Source: Erythrophleum ivorense
Lineage: Eukaryota; Streptophyta; Magnoliopsida; Fabales; Fabaceae
Assembly (NCBI GenBank): GCA_026724425.1
Contig: JAIUCV010000090.1
Location: 2,108,001 to 2,172,000 of the forward strand
Length of the DNA stretch: 64,000 nucleotides
Direction: 5' to 3'
This document shows positions 1-11,757 of this stretch, one piece after another; position 1 is the first letter of the stretch; each line of letters begins with the position of its first letter. Both the position numbers and the translations under genes were made by a program. Below the pieces are notes generated by a model. The model made no database searches, was not told the DNA's origin, and worked only from the letters and a program-made list of their open reading frames with translations.

Positions 1-1099
1 TCATGTCACACATGTTGCTCCTCATAGTCCCGTGGAGAACCTAATGCATCTTTGGCTAAGTATGGGTCCGTCTTGATCATTACATACACTACAAGTATGT
101 TTCTACATTGTGTGGAGGCATAAAGCTACGATTGGGACTTCTTACTACTTATGTTTCTCTCAGGATGGTAGCTTTGATGTTCCTCTCAAGGAATGAGAAT
201 CATGTCACACATGATGGTCCCATAGTCCCGTAGAGAACTTAATGCATGTTTGGCTAAGTATGGGTCCGTCTTGATCATTACATACACTACAAGTATGTTT
301 CTACATTGTGTGGAGGCATAGAGCTACGATTGGGACTCCTTACTACTTATGTTTCTCTCAGGATGGTAGCTTTGATGTTCCTCTCAAGGAATGAGAATCA
401 TGTCACACATGTTGCTCCTCATAGTCCCGTGGAGAACCTAATGCATGTTTGGCTATGTATGGGTCCGTCTTGATCATTACATACACTAAAGTATGTTTCT
501 ACATTGTGTGGAGGCATAAAGCTACGATTGGGACTCCTTACTACTTGTGTTTCTCTCAGGATGGTAGCTTTGATGTTCCTCTCTAGGAATGAGAATCATG
601 TCACACATGATGCTCCTCATAGTCCTGTGGAGAACCTAATGCATCTTTGGCTAAGTATGGGTCCGTCTTGATCATTACATACACTAAAGTATGTTTCTAC
701 ATTGTGTGGAGGCATAAAGCTACGATTGGGACTCCTTACTACTTATGTTTCTCTCAGGATGGTAGCTTTGATGTTCCTCTCAAGGAATGAGAATCATGTC
801 ACACATGTTGCTCCTCATAGTCCCGTGGAGAACCTAATGCATGTTTGGCTAAGTATGGGTCCGTCTTGATCATTACATACACTAAAGTATGTTTCTACAT
901 TGTGTGGAGGCATAAAGCTACGATTGGGACTCCTTACTACTTATGTTTCTCTCAGGATGGTAGCTTTGATGTTCCTCTCTAGGAATGAGAATCATGTCAC
1001 ACATGATGCTCCCATAGTCACGTAGAGAACCTAATGCATCTTTGGCTAAGTATGGGTCCGTCTTGATCATTACATACACTACAAGTATGTTTCTACATT

Positions 1100-1447
1100 G
1101 TGTGGAGGCATAGAGCTACGATTGGGACTCCTTACTACTTTCGTTTCTCAAGGATGGTAGCTTTGATGTTCCTAACAAGGAATGAGAATCGTGTCACACA
1201 TGTACCTCCACATTGTCTCGTGGACAATCTAATGCATGTTTGGCTAAGTATGGGTCCGTCTAGATCATTACATACACTACAAGCTTGTTTCTATAATGTT
1301 TCGAGGCATAGAACTACGATTTGGACTCCTTACAACTTTCGTTTCTCTAGGATGGTAGCTTTGATGTTCCTAACAAGAAATAAGAATCATGTCACACATG
1401 ATGCTCCTCATAGTCCTGTGGAGAACCTAATGCATCTTTGGCTACGT
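1100..1447 (+). repeat. Archaic monomer pair E-D, copy 1
   Basis: The monomer immediately before D at this site carries a private 3' part (GTGTCACACATGTACCTCC, then CATTGTCTCGTGG and CAATCTAATG). The same E-D pair occurs at 6238-6585 and, in a slightly different version (GAGAATC for GACAATC), at 22219-22535 directly beside the Athila insertion. At the eight other D copies the preceding monomer has an ordinary 3' part. This suggests that the left block and the sequence flanking the Athila element keep an older arrangement. Confidence 0.8.
1249..1446 (+). repeat. Divergent 'type D' satellite monomer (first of eleven copies)
   Basis: This monomer differs from the bulk at many linked positions: GTCTAGATC instead of GTCTTGATC, ACAAGCTTGTTTC (a HindIII site) instead of ACAAGTATGTTTC, TATAATGTTTCGAGGC instead of TACATTGTGTGGAGGC, ACGATTTGG, TTACAACTTTCG and AACAAGAAATAAG. 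Eleven copies occur among roughly 250 monomers: 1249-1446, 6387-6584, 22337-22534, 25509-25704, 27887-28084, 30052-30249, 48356-48553, 57489-57686, 59869-60066, 61256-61453 and 63636-63833. The 25509 copy is 2 bp shorter (CACTAAGC). The copies resemble each other far more than they resemble their neighbours, so D is an old variant carried passively in duplicated blocks and is a good marker for higher-order units. Confidence 0.93.
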
Positions 1448-1789
1448 ATGGGTTCGTCTTGATCATTACATACACTACAAGTATGTTTCTACATTGTGTG
1501 GAGGCATAGAGCTACGATTGGGACTCCTTACTACTTATGTTTCTCTCAGGATGGTAGCTTCGATGTTCCTCTCAAGGAATGAGAATCATGTCACACATGT
1601 TGCTCCTCATAGTCCCGTGGAGAACCTAATGCATCTTTGGCTAAGTATGGGTCCGTCTTGATCATTACATACACTACAAGTATGTTTCTACATTGTGTGG
1701 AGGCATAGAGCTACGATTGGGACTCCTTACTACTTTCGTTTCTCAAGGATGGTAGCTTTGATGTTCCTAACAAGGAATGAGAATCATGT

Positions 1790-4700
1790 CACACATGATG
1801 CTCCCATAGTCCCGTAGAGAACCTAATGCATGTTTGGCTAAGTATGGGTCCGTCTTGATCATTACATACACTAAAGTATGTTTCTACATTGTGTGGAGGC
1901 ATAAAGCTACGATTGGGACTTCTTACTACTTATGTTTCTCTCAGGATGGTAGCTTTGATGTTCCTCTCAAGGAATGAGAATCATGTCACACATGATGGTC
2001 CCATAGTCCCGTAGAGAACTTAATGCATGTTTGGCTAAGTATGGGTCCGTCTTGATCATTACATACACTACAAGTATGTTTCTACATTGTGTGGAGGCAT
2101 AGAGCTACGATTGGGACTCCTTACTACTTTCGTTTCTCAAGGATGGTAGCTTTGATGTTCCTAACAAGGAATGAGAATCATGTCACACATGATGCTCCCA
2201 TAGTCCCGTAGAGAACCTAATGCATGTTTGGCTAAGTATGGGTCCGTCTTGATCATTACATACACTACAAGTATGTTTCTACATTGTGTGGAGGCATAGA
2301 GCTACAATTGGGACTCCTTACTACTTATGTTTCTCTCAGGATGGTAGCTTTGATGTTCCTCTCAAGGAATGAGAATCATGTCACACATGTTGCTCCTCAT
2401 AGTCCCGTGGAGAACCTAATGCATGTTTGGCTAAGTATGGGTCCGTCTTGATCATTACATACACTAAAGTATGTTTCTACATTGTGTGGAGGCATAAAGC
2501 TACGATTGGGACTTCTTACTACTTATGTTTCTCTCAGGATGGTAGCTTTGATGTTCCTCTCAAGGAATGAGAATCATGTCACACATGATGCTCCTCATAG
2601 TCCTGTGGAGAACCTAATGCATCTTTGGCTACGTATGGGTTCGTCTTGATCATTACATACACTACAAGTATGTTTCTACATTGTGTAGAGGCATAGAGCT
2701 ACGATTGGGACTCCTTACTACTTATGTTTCTCTCAGGATGGTAGCTTCGATGTTCCTCTCAAGGAATGAGAATCATGTCACACATGTTGCTCCTCATAGT
2801 CCCGTGGAGAACCTAATGCATGTTTGGCTAAGTATGGGTCCGTCTTGATCATTACATACACTAAAGTATGTTTCTACATTGTGTGGAGGCATAAAGCTAC
2901 GATTGGGACTCCTTACTACTTGTGTTTCTCTCAGGATGGTAGCTTTGATGTTCCTCTCTAGGAATGAGAATCATGTCACACATGATGCTCCTCATAGTCC
3001 TGTGGAGAACCTAATGCATCTTTGGCTAAGTATGGGTCCGTCTTGATCATTACATACACTAAAGTATGTTTCTACATTGTGTGGAGGCATAAAGCTACGA
3101 TTGGGACTCCTTACTACTTATGTTTCTCTCAGGATGGTAGCTTTGATGTTCCTCTCAAGGAATGAGAATCATGTCACACATGTTGCTCCTCATAGTCCCG
3201 TGGAGAACCTAATGCATCTTTGGCTAAGTATGGGTCCGTCTTGATCATTACATACACTACAAGTATGTTTCTACATTGTGTGGAGGCATAGAGCTACGAT
3301 TGGGACTCCTTACTACTTTCGTTTCTCAAGGATGGTAGCTTTGATGTTCCTAACAAGGAATGAGAATCATGTCACACATGATGCTCCCATAGTCCCGTAG
3401 AGAACCTAATGCATGTTTGGCTAAGTATGGGTCCGTCTTGATCATTACATACACTAAAGTATGTTTCTACATTGTGTGGAGGCATAAAGCTACGATTGGG
3501 ACTTCTTACTACTTATGTTTCTCTCAGGATGGTAGCTTTGATGTTCCTCTCAAGGAATGAGAATCATGTCACACATGATGGTCCCATAGTCCCGTAGAGA
3601 ACTTAATGCATGTTTGGCTAAGTATGGGTCCGTCTTGATCATTACATACACTACAAGTATGTTTCTACATTGTGCGGAGGCATAGAGCTACGATTGGGAC
3701 TCCTTACTACTTTCGTTTCTCAAGGATGGTAGCTTTGATGTTCCTAACAAGGAATGAGAATCATGTCACACATGATGCTCCCATAGTCCCGTAGAGAACC
3801 TAATGCATGTTTGGCTAAGTATGGGTCCGTCTTGATCATTACATACACTAAAGTATGTTTCTACATTGTGTGGAGGCATAAAGCTACGATTGGGACTTCT
3901 TACTACTTATGTTTCTCTCAGGATGGTAGCTTTGATGTTCCTCTCAAGGAATGAGAATCATGTCACACATGATGGTCCCATAGTCCCGTAGAGAACTTAA
4001 TGCATGTTTGGCTAAGTATGGGTCCGTCTTGATCATTACATACACTACAAGTATGTTTCTACATTGTGTGGAGGCATAGAGCTACGATTGGGACTCCTTA
4101 CTACTTATGTTTCTCTCAGGATGGTAGCTTTGATGTTCCTCTCAAGGAATGAGAATCATGTCACACATGTTGCTCCTCATAGTCCCGTGGAGAACCTAAT
4201 GCATCTTTGGCTAAGTATGGGTCCGTCTTGATCATTACATACACTACAAGTATGTTTCTACATTGTGTGGAGGCATAGAGCTACGATTGGGACTCCTTAC
4301 TACTTTCGTTTCTCAAGGATGGTAGCTTTGATGTTCCTAACAAGGAATGAGAATCATGTCACACATGATGCTCCCATAGTCCCGTAGAGAACCTATGCAT
4401 GTTTGGCTAAGTATGGGTCCGTCTTGATCATTACATACACTAAAGTATGTTTCTACATTGTGTGGAGGCATAAAGCTACGATTGGGACTTCTTACTACTT
4501 ATGTTTCTCTCAGGATGGTAGCTTTGATGTTCCTCTCAAGGAATGAGAATCATGTCACACATGATGGTCCCATAGTCCCGTAGAGAACTTAATGCATGTT
4601 TGGCTAAGTATGGGTCCGTCTTGATCATTACATACACTACAAGTATGTTTCTACATTGTGTGGAGGCATAGAGCTACGATTGGGACTCCTTACTACTTTC

Positions 4701-5400
4701 GTTTCTCAAGGATGGTAGCTTTGATGTTCCTAACAAGGAATGAGAATCATGTCACACATGATGCTCCCATAGTCCCGTAGAGAACCTAATGCATGTTTGG
4801 CTAAGTATGGGTCCGTCTTGATCATTACATACACTAAAGTATGTTTCTACATTGTGTGGAGGCATAAAGCTACGATTGGGACTTCTTACTACTTATGTTT
4901 CTCTCAGGATGGTAGCTTTGATGTTCCTCTCAAGGAATGAGAATCATGTCACACATGATGGTCCCATAGTCCCGTAGAGAACTTAATGCATGTTTGGCTA
5001 AGTATGGGTCCGTCTTGATCATTACATACACTACAAGTATGTTTCTACATTGTGTGGAGGCATAGAGCTACGATTGGGACTCCTTACTACTTTCGTTTCT
5101 CAAGGATGGTAGCTTTGATGTTCCTAACAAGGAATGAGAATCATGTCACACATGATGCTCCCATAGTCCCGTAGAGAACCTAATGCATGTTTGGCTAAGT
5201 ATGGGTCCGTCTTGATCATTACATACACTAAAGTATGTTTCTACATTGTGTGGAGGCATAAAGCTACGATTGGGACTTCTTACTACTTATGTTTCTCTCA
5301 GGATGGTAGCTTTGATGTTCCTCTCAAGGAATGAGAATCATGTCACACATGATGGTCCCATAGTCCCGTAGAGAACTTAATGCATGTTTGGCTAAGTATG
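1790..5400 (+). repeat. Dimeric higher-order repeat, 394-bp period
   Basis: A two-monomer unit repeats here. One monomer carries CTAAAGTATG, GGGACTTCTTAC and GATGGTCCCATAG with GAGAACTTAATG; the other carries ACTTTCGTTTCTCAAGG, CTAACAAGG and GATGCTCCCATAG. The marker GATGGTCCC lies at 1994, 3577, 3971, 4563, 4957 and 5351, giving spacings of 394 bp (dimer) and once 592 bp (an extra monomer). Outside this block the same marker appears at 213 and 7133. The dimer is not the dominant unit to the right of the transposons. Confidence 0.85.
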
Positions 5401-6928
5401 GGTCCGTCTTGATCATTACATACACTACAAGTATGTTTCTACATTGTGTGGAGGCATAGAGCTACGATTGGGACTCCTTACTACTTATGTTTCTCTCAGG
5501 ATGGTAGCTTTGATGTTCCTCTCAAGGAATGAGAATCATGTCACACATGTTGCTCCTCATAGTCCCGTGGAGAACCTAATGCATGTTTGGCTAAGTATGG
5601 GTCCGTCTTGATCATTACATACACTAAAGTATGTTTCTACATTGTGTGGAGGCATAAAGCTACGATTGGGACTCCTTACTACTTGTGTTTCTCTCAGGAT
5701 GGTAGCTTTGATGTTCCTCTCTAGGAATGAGAATCATGTCACACATGATGCTCCTCATAGTCCTGTGGAGAACCTAATGCATCTTTGGCTAAGTATGGGT
5801 CCGTCTTGATCATTACATACACTAAAGTATGTTTCTACATTGTGTGGAGGCATAAAGCTACGATTGGGACTCCTTACTACTTATGTTTCTCTCAGGATGG
5901 TAGCTTTGATGTTCCTCTCAAGGAATGAGAATCATGTCACACATGTTGCTCCTCATAGTCCCGTGGAGAACCTAATGCATGTTTGGCTAAGTATGGGTCC
6001 GTCTTGATCATTACATACACTAAAGTATGTTTCTACATTGTGTGGAGGCATAAAGCTACGATTGGGACTCCTTACTACTTATGTTTCTCTCAGGATGGTA
6101 GCTTTGATGTTCCTCTCTAGGAATGAGAATCATGTCACACATGATGCTCCCATAGTCCCGTAGAGAACCTAATGCATCTTTGGCTAAGTATGGGTCCGTC
6201 TTGATCATTACATACACTACAAGTATGTTTCTACATTGTGTGGAGGCATAGAGCTACGATTGGGACTCCTTACTACTTTCGTTTCTCAAGGATGGTAGCT
6301 TTGATGTTCCTAACAAGGAATGAGAATCGTGTCACACATGTACCTCCACATTGTCTCGTGGACAATCTAATGCATGTTTGGCTAAGTATGGGTCCGTCTA
6401 GATCATTACATACACTACAAGCTTGTTTCTATAATGTTTCTAGGCATAGAACTACGATTTGGACTCCTTACAACTTTCGTTTCTCTAGGATGGTAGCTTT
6501 GATGTTCCTAACAAGAAATAAGAATCATGTCACACATGATGCTCCTCATAGTCCTGTGGAGAACCTAATGCATCTTTGGCTACGTATGGGTTCGTCTTGA
6601 TCATTACATACACTACAAGTATGTTTCTACATTGTGTGGAGGCATAGAGCTACGATTGGGACTCCTTACTACTTATGTTTCTCTCAGGATGGTAGCTTCG
6701 ATGTTCCTCTCAAGGAATGAGAATCATGTCACACATGTTGCTCCTCATAGTCCCGTGGAGAACCTAATGCATCTTTGGCTAAGTATGGGTCCGTCTTGAT
6801 CATTACATACACTACAAGTATGTTTCTACATTGTGTGGAGGCATAGAGCTACGATTGGGACTCCTTACTACTTTCGTTTCTCAAGGATGGTAGCTTTGAT
6901 GTTCCTAACAAGGAATGAGAATCATGTC
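5208..6928 (+). repeat. Duplicate of 70-1790 at offset 5138 bp (26 monomers)
   Basis: Markers spaced 5138 bp apart include GATGGTCCC (213/5351), TATGGGTCCG (458/5596), the E monomer (1100/6238) and the D monomer (1249/6387). Similarity begins near 70/5208 and is lost after about 1790/6928, where GATGCTCCCATAG is replaced by GTTGCTCCTCATTG. Visible differences are few, for example CGAGGC (1300 region) versus CTAGGC (6440 region). The two copies flank the dimeric block. Confidence 0.85.
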
Positions 6929-7968
6929 ACACATGTTGCTCCTCATTGTCCCGTGGAGAACCTAATGCATGTTTGGCTAAGTATGGGTCCGTCTTGATCA
7001 TTACATACACTAAAGTATGTTTCTACATTGTGTGGAGGCATAAAGCTACGATTGGGACTTCTTACTACTTATGTTTCTCTCAGGATGGTAGCTTTGATGT
7101 TCCTCTTAAGGAATGAGAATCATGTCACACATGATGGTCCCATAGTCCCGTAGAGAACTTAATGCATGTTTGGCTAAGTATGGGTCCGTCTTGATCATTA
7201 CATACACTACAAGTATGTTTCTACATTGTGTGGAGGCATAGAGCTACGATTGGGACTCCTTACTACTTATGTTTCTCTCAGGATGGTAGCTTTGATGTTC
7301 CTCTCTAGGAATGAGAATCATGTCACACATGATGCTCCCATAGTCCCGTAGAGAACCTAATGCATGTTTGGCTAAGTATGGGTCCGTCTTGATCATTACA
7401 TACACTACAAGTATGTTTCTACATTGTGTGGAGGCATAGAGCTACGATTGCGACTCCTTACTACTTATGTTTCTCTCAGGATGGTAGCTTTGATGTTCCT
7501 CTCAAGGAATGAGAATCATGTCACACATGTTGCTCCTCATAGTCCCGTGGAGAACCTAATGCATCTTTGGCTAAGTATGGGTCCGTCCTGATCATTACAT
7601 ACACTACAAGTATGTTTCTACATTGTGTGGAGGCATAGAGCTACAATTGGGACTCCTTACTACTTATGTTTCTCTCAGGATGGTAGCTTTGATGTTCCTC
7701 TCAAGGAATGAGAATCATGTCACACATGTTGCTCCTCATAGTCCCGTGGAGAACCTAATGCATGTTTGGCTAAGTATGGGTCCGTCTTGATCATTACATA
7801 CACTAAAGTATGTTTCTACATTGTGTGGAGGCATAAAGCTACGATTGGGACTCCTTACTACTTATGTTTCTCTCAGGATGGTAGCTTTGATGTTCCTCTC
7901 TAGGAATGAGAATCATGTCACACATGATGCTCCTCATAGTCCTGTGGAGAACCTAATGCATCTTTGGC

Positions 7969-7973
7969 TAAGT
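7969..7973. other. Target site duplication TAAGT (left copy) of the copia element
   Basis: TAAGT immediately precedes the 5' LTR and recurs at 13516-13520 after the 3' LTR. Removing the element plus one TAAGT restores the normal satellite junction GGCTAAGTATGGG. Confidence 0.95.
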
Positions 7974-8355
7974 TATTAAACCTAATCAAACTTATAAAGA
8001 TAATAGACCCACTTGGTCTAGTTACCGTTGACATTACAAAGGAGAGGAGAGGTCACGGGTTCCCTTTAGCATTTGACCGTTGGAGACAAGTCACTTTCAG
8101 TGCCTCGATCTCTCCCTTACCTCGATCAACTCTTCACGTCGCTATCTACCTTGGTCCTCGGTTTATATTGTTTATAGTTTATGTCGCTTTCATCTTCTTT
8201 ATCTTGAGTCTATAAATGTACACTTGAATACCTTGTAAAGAATTAACTTAAGGAAATATAATCATCCTTTGTTCAAGAAACTCTCTCTCTCTTTCACTCG
8301 ATCTCACTCGATCTCTTCCACTTAGTTTCTTGGAGTGTTTCTTACAAAACTTACA
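7974..8355 (+). repeat. copia 5' LTR (382 bp)
   Basis: It begins TATTAAACCTAATC and ends CAAAACTTACA, and is repeated at 13134-13515. A candidate TATA box (TATAAAT) lies at 8211-8217, about 145 bp before the primer site, which fits a U3/R boundary downstream of it. A CT-rich run (CTCTCTCTCTCT) and two CACTCGATC repeats lie near 8281-8312. The open frame over 7964-8215 crosses the satellite-LTR junction and is not a gene. Confidence 0.95.
8211..8217 (+). promoter_or_regulatory. Candidate TATA box in copia LTR
   Basis: TATAAAT in the 5' LTR, repeated at 13371-13377 in the 3' LTR. Its position in the LTR suits a polymerase II promoter. It is predicted from motif and position only. Confidence 0.55.
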
Positions 8356-8367
8356 TGGTATCAGAGC
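8356..8367 (+). other. copia primer binding site (initiator tRNA-Met)
   Basis: TGGTATCAGAGC directly abuts the LTR end. It is the standard plant Ty1/copia primer site, complementary to the 3' end of initiator tRNA-Met, and primes minus-strand DNA synthesis. Confidence 0.93.
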
Positions 8368-8730
8368 TTTAAGCTCTTGGTTTTGATTCCGCATTATTCT
8401 TGCTTTGAAAGCTGTTCATTTGCTCATTGCGAGCCTTATCTTCAACCGTTGAGTCGGTTCTTTTCTCATTGCGAGACTTGTTCATCTTTCTGGGTTTGTT
8501 CTTCCTTGTTCTTCGGTGACTCACTCTATTATCCGGTGGTCAATCCTTCTCCGACGGACGGTGTACCTTATTATCCAGCGGTCCATAGTATTCCGGCCAA
8601 ACTCTCTTACGCGCCTGTGTAAGTTGATTCTCCGGTGTATCTTTTACCCAACGGTCCATAGATTCACGGAGGGTGCACCCTATTACCCAGCGGTTAAAGA
8701 TTTTCCGGCCAACCTCTTTCTTGACAAACA
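8368..8730 (+). other. copia 5' untranslated leader with imperfect repeats
   Basis: A 363-bp leader between the primer site and the polyprotein start. It holds four imperfect copies of a motif like TATTAYCCRGCGGTC, near 8526, 8569, 8643 and 8681, several followed by TTCCGGCC or a related string. Small open frames here (8335-8622, 8516-9049) are not conserved in any way I can see. Confidence 0.6.
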
Positions 8731-11700
8731 ATGGAGAACAATAAGTCAGTCATCCTTCCGGTGGTGCTCAAAGGAGGAGATAACTACCTCCTCTGGTCCA
8801 GGACGGCCAAAGCGGTCTTGTGTGGACGCGGCTTGTGGAGTCATATCGAAAGCTCCACCGCCCCTACAGCAGCTACTCCGGATACTGCTGCTCTTGTCTC
8901 GGCCGAAGAGAACAAGTGGTTTCAAGAGGATCAGGCTGTCCTTGCCATTCTCCAGAGCGCTCTTGCTGTTCCAGTTCTTGAAGCTTACTCATACTGTGAG
9001 AAAGCCAAGGAGCTTTGGGATACTCTCAAGAATGTCTTTGGGAATGTAACCAACCTGACCCGTGTGTTTGAGGTCAAACGAGCCATCAACGTTCTCAGCC
9101 AAGATGACATGGAGTTCAACACATTCTTTGGCAAGTTTCGGTCAATGTGGGCTGAGTTGGAGATGTTACGCCCGGCTACACTTGAGGCGGCTGTCTTGAA
9201 TGAAAGGAGGGAGCAAGACAAGGTGTTTGCTTTGCTCATGGTGTTAAATCCGGCGTACAACGACCTGATTAAACACATCCTCCGTGCTGAGAAGCTTCCA
9301 AGTCTTGAAGAAGTGTGCTCTCAGATTCAAAAGGAGCAAGGCTCCCTCGGATTGTTTGGTGGAAAAGGCAACGAGCTTGTGTTAGCCAACAAGGCTGTTG
9401 ATCAAGTGGCGGCTAACAAAGTCCATCACAAGTGGGAAAGATCTACGGTGGTATGTGAGCATTGCAAGAAGATGGGACATTCCAGGGATCGATGCTTCAT
9501 ACTGCATCCTCACCTGAAGACAAGCTCATCTTCCCAAGGCTATTGGAAAGACAACCGTGGAAGCAACCGAAGGGATTCTCGAGCTCATTATGCCTCTGGA
9601 GTTGGTGGAAACCAGGAGCAAGATGGCTCAATGGTGATAACCGCACCACCAACTGACTATGTCAAAAAATCAGACCTTGATGCTCTCGTTAAAGCTCTCA
9701 AGGATTCTGGTAACTCTACTCCTTCCATTAGCTATCATGCATCATGTAGCAATGCTAAGTTGTCTCTAGAGGAAAACAAACCTTTGATAGTCGATTCAGG
9801 AGCTAGTCATCACATGATTAGTGATTCCAAACTCATTGATGACATCAAACCGGCTAGGGGCTTTGTTAGTATTGCAAACGGTGAACAAGTGCCGATTAAA
9901 GGCATTGGCAATTTGAAAATATTTGATAAAGAATCTCCTGCTTTTTATATGCCTACATTCACATCTAACCTTCTCTCTGTTAAGAAGGCTACAACTGATC
10001 TGAATTGCTATGCTATATTTGGTCCTAACAATGTTGCATTTCAGGATATTGAGTCAAGTAGGTTGCTTGGGCAGGGCACTACCAAAGAAGAACTTTATGT
10101 TCTTGAGGACACTAATCCTTCGTCAGCTTTATCTTGTGGTTTTAGTTTCAATGTTTCTGTTGCTAATGATGCGGTTTGGCATGCTAGATTAGGCCATCCT
10201 CATCAAAGAGCTTTGAATTTATTGTTGCCTAATGTTAAGTTTCAAAATGAAAATTGTGAAGCTTGTATCCTTGGCAAACATTGCAAATCTGTTTTTCCCA
10301 AGTCATCTACGGTTTATGAGAATTGTTTTGACTTAATCCACTCAGATGTTTGGACATCTCCTTGTTTTTCTAGAGAAAATCATAAGTATTTTGTCACTTT
10401 TATAGATGAAAAATCAAAATATACTTGGCTAACTCTTTTACCTTCCAAAGACCGAGTCTTAGAAGCCTTTGTGAGTTTCTATGCGTATGTCACTAACCAT
10501 TACAATGCTAAGGTTAAGGTTTTGAGATCAGATAATGGAGGAGAATACACAAGTCATGCCTTTAAGCAATTCCTCTCCAAGCATGGGATCATTCATCAAA
10601 CCAGCTGCCCTTATACCCCACAACAAAATGGTGTAGCCGAGCGCAAGAATAGACACTTAATGGAGGTAGCTAGATCAATGATGTTCCACACTAATGTGCC
10701 AAAGAAATTTTGGGGAGATGCCGTAGTTGCTGCTTGCTATCTCATCAACAGGATTCCGACAAGAATCCTGAAAGATGTGTCACCCTTTGAGGTACTTACT
10801 AACACAACACCTTCTATTGATCACTTACGTGTGTTTGGGTGTGTGTGTTATGTTCTAGTACCAGGTGAAAATCGCAACAAGTTAGAAGCAAAGAGCACTA
10901 AGAGCATGTTACTTGGGTACTCAACAACTCAGAAAGGTTACAAGTGTTTGGTTCCGGAAACCGGGAAGGTTATGGTGTCAAGAGATGTGAAGTTCCTTGA
11001 AAGTCGAGGATACTTTAGTGAAAAAGATTGGGATAGTCTCAAGAACCTCTCACAGTCTCAGTCTGACCGAGCAGCCAACCTCCGAGCCTTGTTCGAGAAC
11101 CTTGGTGTGAGTCTTCCTGAATCATTGTCTTCCACACCGGCGTGTCCCTCACCTGACATCCCGGCTCCGCTTGATCCTGAGGGGGACAATGAAGCTGTTA
11201 TTGATCATGATCAAGCGCCAGCACCTGAGTGTCATGATCAAGATGTCACTCAAGAGGTTCCTACAACTATACCAACTGAACCAACGGTTCTTAGGAGGAG
11301 TTCAAGACTACGGAAGGATCCATCCAATTGGGTGAACACACGAGTATACTACAACTGCCAAGCTGTTGCTCATCCCTCTCAAGCGGTTTGCTCACTAGCT
11401 TACTTTCCGGAGGAACATCAAGTGTTCATGGGAATACTTGATCAAGAAAATATTCCAAAGACCTATGCAGAAGCGATCGAGTTTGAGGTTTGGAGGGATG
11501 CAGTTAGAGATGAGACAGGGGCTATGATCAAGAATCATACATGGGACGAATCTGATTTGCCCAAAGGGAAGAAAGCTGTTAGCTCCAAATGGGTCTTCAC
11601 ACTCAAGTATCTAAGCAGTGGAGAGATAGAGAGACACAAGGCCCGACTTGTAGCAAGAGGCTTCACTCAGACTTATGGAGAGGATTACCGTGATACTTTT

Positions 11701-11757
11701 GCACCAGTGGCCAAGTTACATACGGTCAGAGTTGTGCTATCACTTGCGGCTAATTGA
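8731..11757 (+). CDS. copia Gag-Pol polyprotein, N-terminal part (gag, protease, integrase, start of reverse transcriptase)
   Basis: A 1008-codon frame starting at ATGGAGAAC, 363 bp after the primer site. It encodes the structural and enzymatic proteins for cytoplasmic particle assembly and integration. Domains in order: Gag of the UBN2 type, about residues 5-230; a CCHC zinc knuckle (C-X2-C-X4-H-X4-C) at 242-255; aspartic protease with catalytic DSGA, Asp near 355; the integrase zinc region (HARLGHP, then C-X2-C) from about 485; and the integrase core with Asp 539, Asp 601 and Glu 637, the last two separated by 35 residues as expected. A linker rich in Pro and Glu (about 790-870) precedes the start of reverse transcriptase (WRDAVRDE, KARLVARGF, FAPVAKL). 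A TGA at 11755-11757 ends the frame inside reverse transcriptase; the missing domains follow in another frame. Confidence 0.95.
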   Translation: MENNKSVILPVVLKGGDNYLLWSRTAKAVLCGRGLWSHIESSTAPTAATPDTAALVSAEENKWFQEDQAVLAILQSALAVPVLEAYSYCEKAKELWDTLKNVFGNVTNLTRVFEVKRAINVLSQDDMEFNTFFGKFRSMWAELEMLRPATLEAAVLNERREQDKVFALLMVLNPAYNDLIKHILRAEKLPSLEEVCSQIQKEQGSLGLFGGKGNELVLANKAVDQVAANKVHHKWERSTVVCEHCKKMGHSRDRCFILHPHLKTSSSSQGYWKDNRGSNRRDSRAHYASGVGGNQEQDGSMVITAPPTDYVKKSDLDALVKALKDSGNSTPSISYHASCSNAKLSLEENKPLIVDSGASHHMISDSKLIDDIKPARGFVSIANGEQVPIKGIGNLKIFDKESPAFYMPTFTSNLLSVKKATTDLNCYAIFGPNNVAFQDIESSRLLGQGTTKEELYVLEDTNPSSALSCGFSFNVSVANDAVWHARLGHPHQRALNLLLPNVKFQNENCEACILGKHCKSVFPKSSTVYENCFDLIHSDVWTSPCFSRENHKYFVTFIDEKSKYTWLTLLPSKDRVLEAFVSFYAYVTNHYNAKVKVLRSDNGGEYTSHAFKQFLSKHGIIHQTSCPYTPQQNGVAERKNRHLMEVARSMMFHTNVPKKFWGDAVVAACYLINRIPTRILKDVSPFEVLTNTTPSIDHLRVFGCVCYVLVPGENRNKLEAKSTKSMLLGYSTTQKGYKCLVPETGKVMVSRDVKFLESRGYFSEKDWDSLKNLSQSQSDRAANLRALFENLGVSLPESLSSTPACPSPDIPAPLDPEGDNEAVIDHDQAPAPECHDQDVTQEVPTTIPTEPTVLRRSSRLRKDPSNWVNTRVYYNCQAVAHPSQAVCSLAYFPEEHQVFMGILDQENIPKTYAEAIEFEVWRDAVRDETGAMIKNHTWDESDLPKGKKAVSSKWVFTLKYLSSGEIERHKARLVARGFTQTYGEDYRDTFAPVAKLHTVRVVLSLAAN

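Larger units (their letters stand above)
1..7973 (+). repeat. Satellite array, left block (197-199 bp monomer)
   Basis: About 40 head-to-tail monomers, all in the same orientation. Measured between successive copies of TATGGGTCCG (61, 259, 458, 656, 854, 1051, 1249, 1447, 1646), the period is 197-199 bp. Most monomers differ by a few diagnostic positions: ACTTATG versus ACTTTCG, CTCTCAAGG versus CTCTCTAGG versus CTAACAAGG, CACTACAAG versus CACTAAAG, and GTTGCTCC versus GATGCTCC versus GATGGTCCC. Combinations recur in fixed order, which gives higher-order structure. The block continues past the left edge and ends at the copia insertion. It holds no gene: the two 120-codon open frames at 1100-1462 and 6238-6600 are pure satellite. 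The size, homogeneity and retroelement content fit a plant centromeric satellite, but centromere function cannot be read from sequence. Confidence 0.97.

Noticed and set aside
1100..1462. Open frame of 120 codons in the satellite, with relatives at 6238, 25357, 27735, 48204, 57337, 59717, 61104 and 63484
   Set aside because: The monomer is about 198 bp, exactly 66 codons, so a frame without stops repeats from monomer to monomer. The peptides are just the satellite translated, with no start context, domain or codon bias.
1..7973. CRISPR-like array
   Set aside because: The whole unit is repeated with scattered variants. There are no unique spacers between short constant repeats, and the context is a plant satellite.
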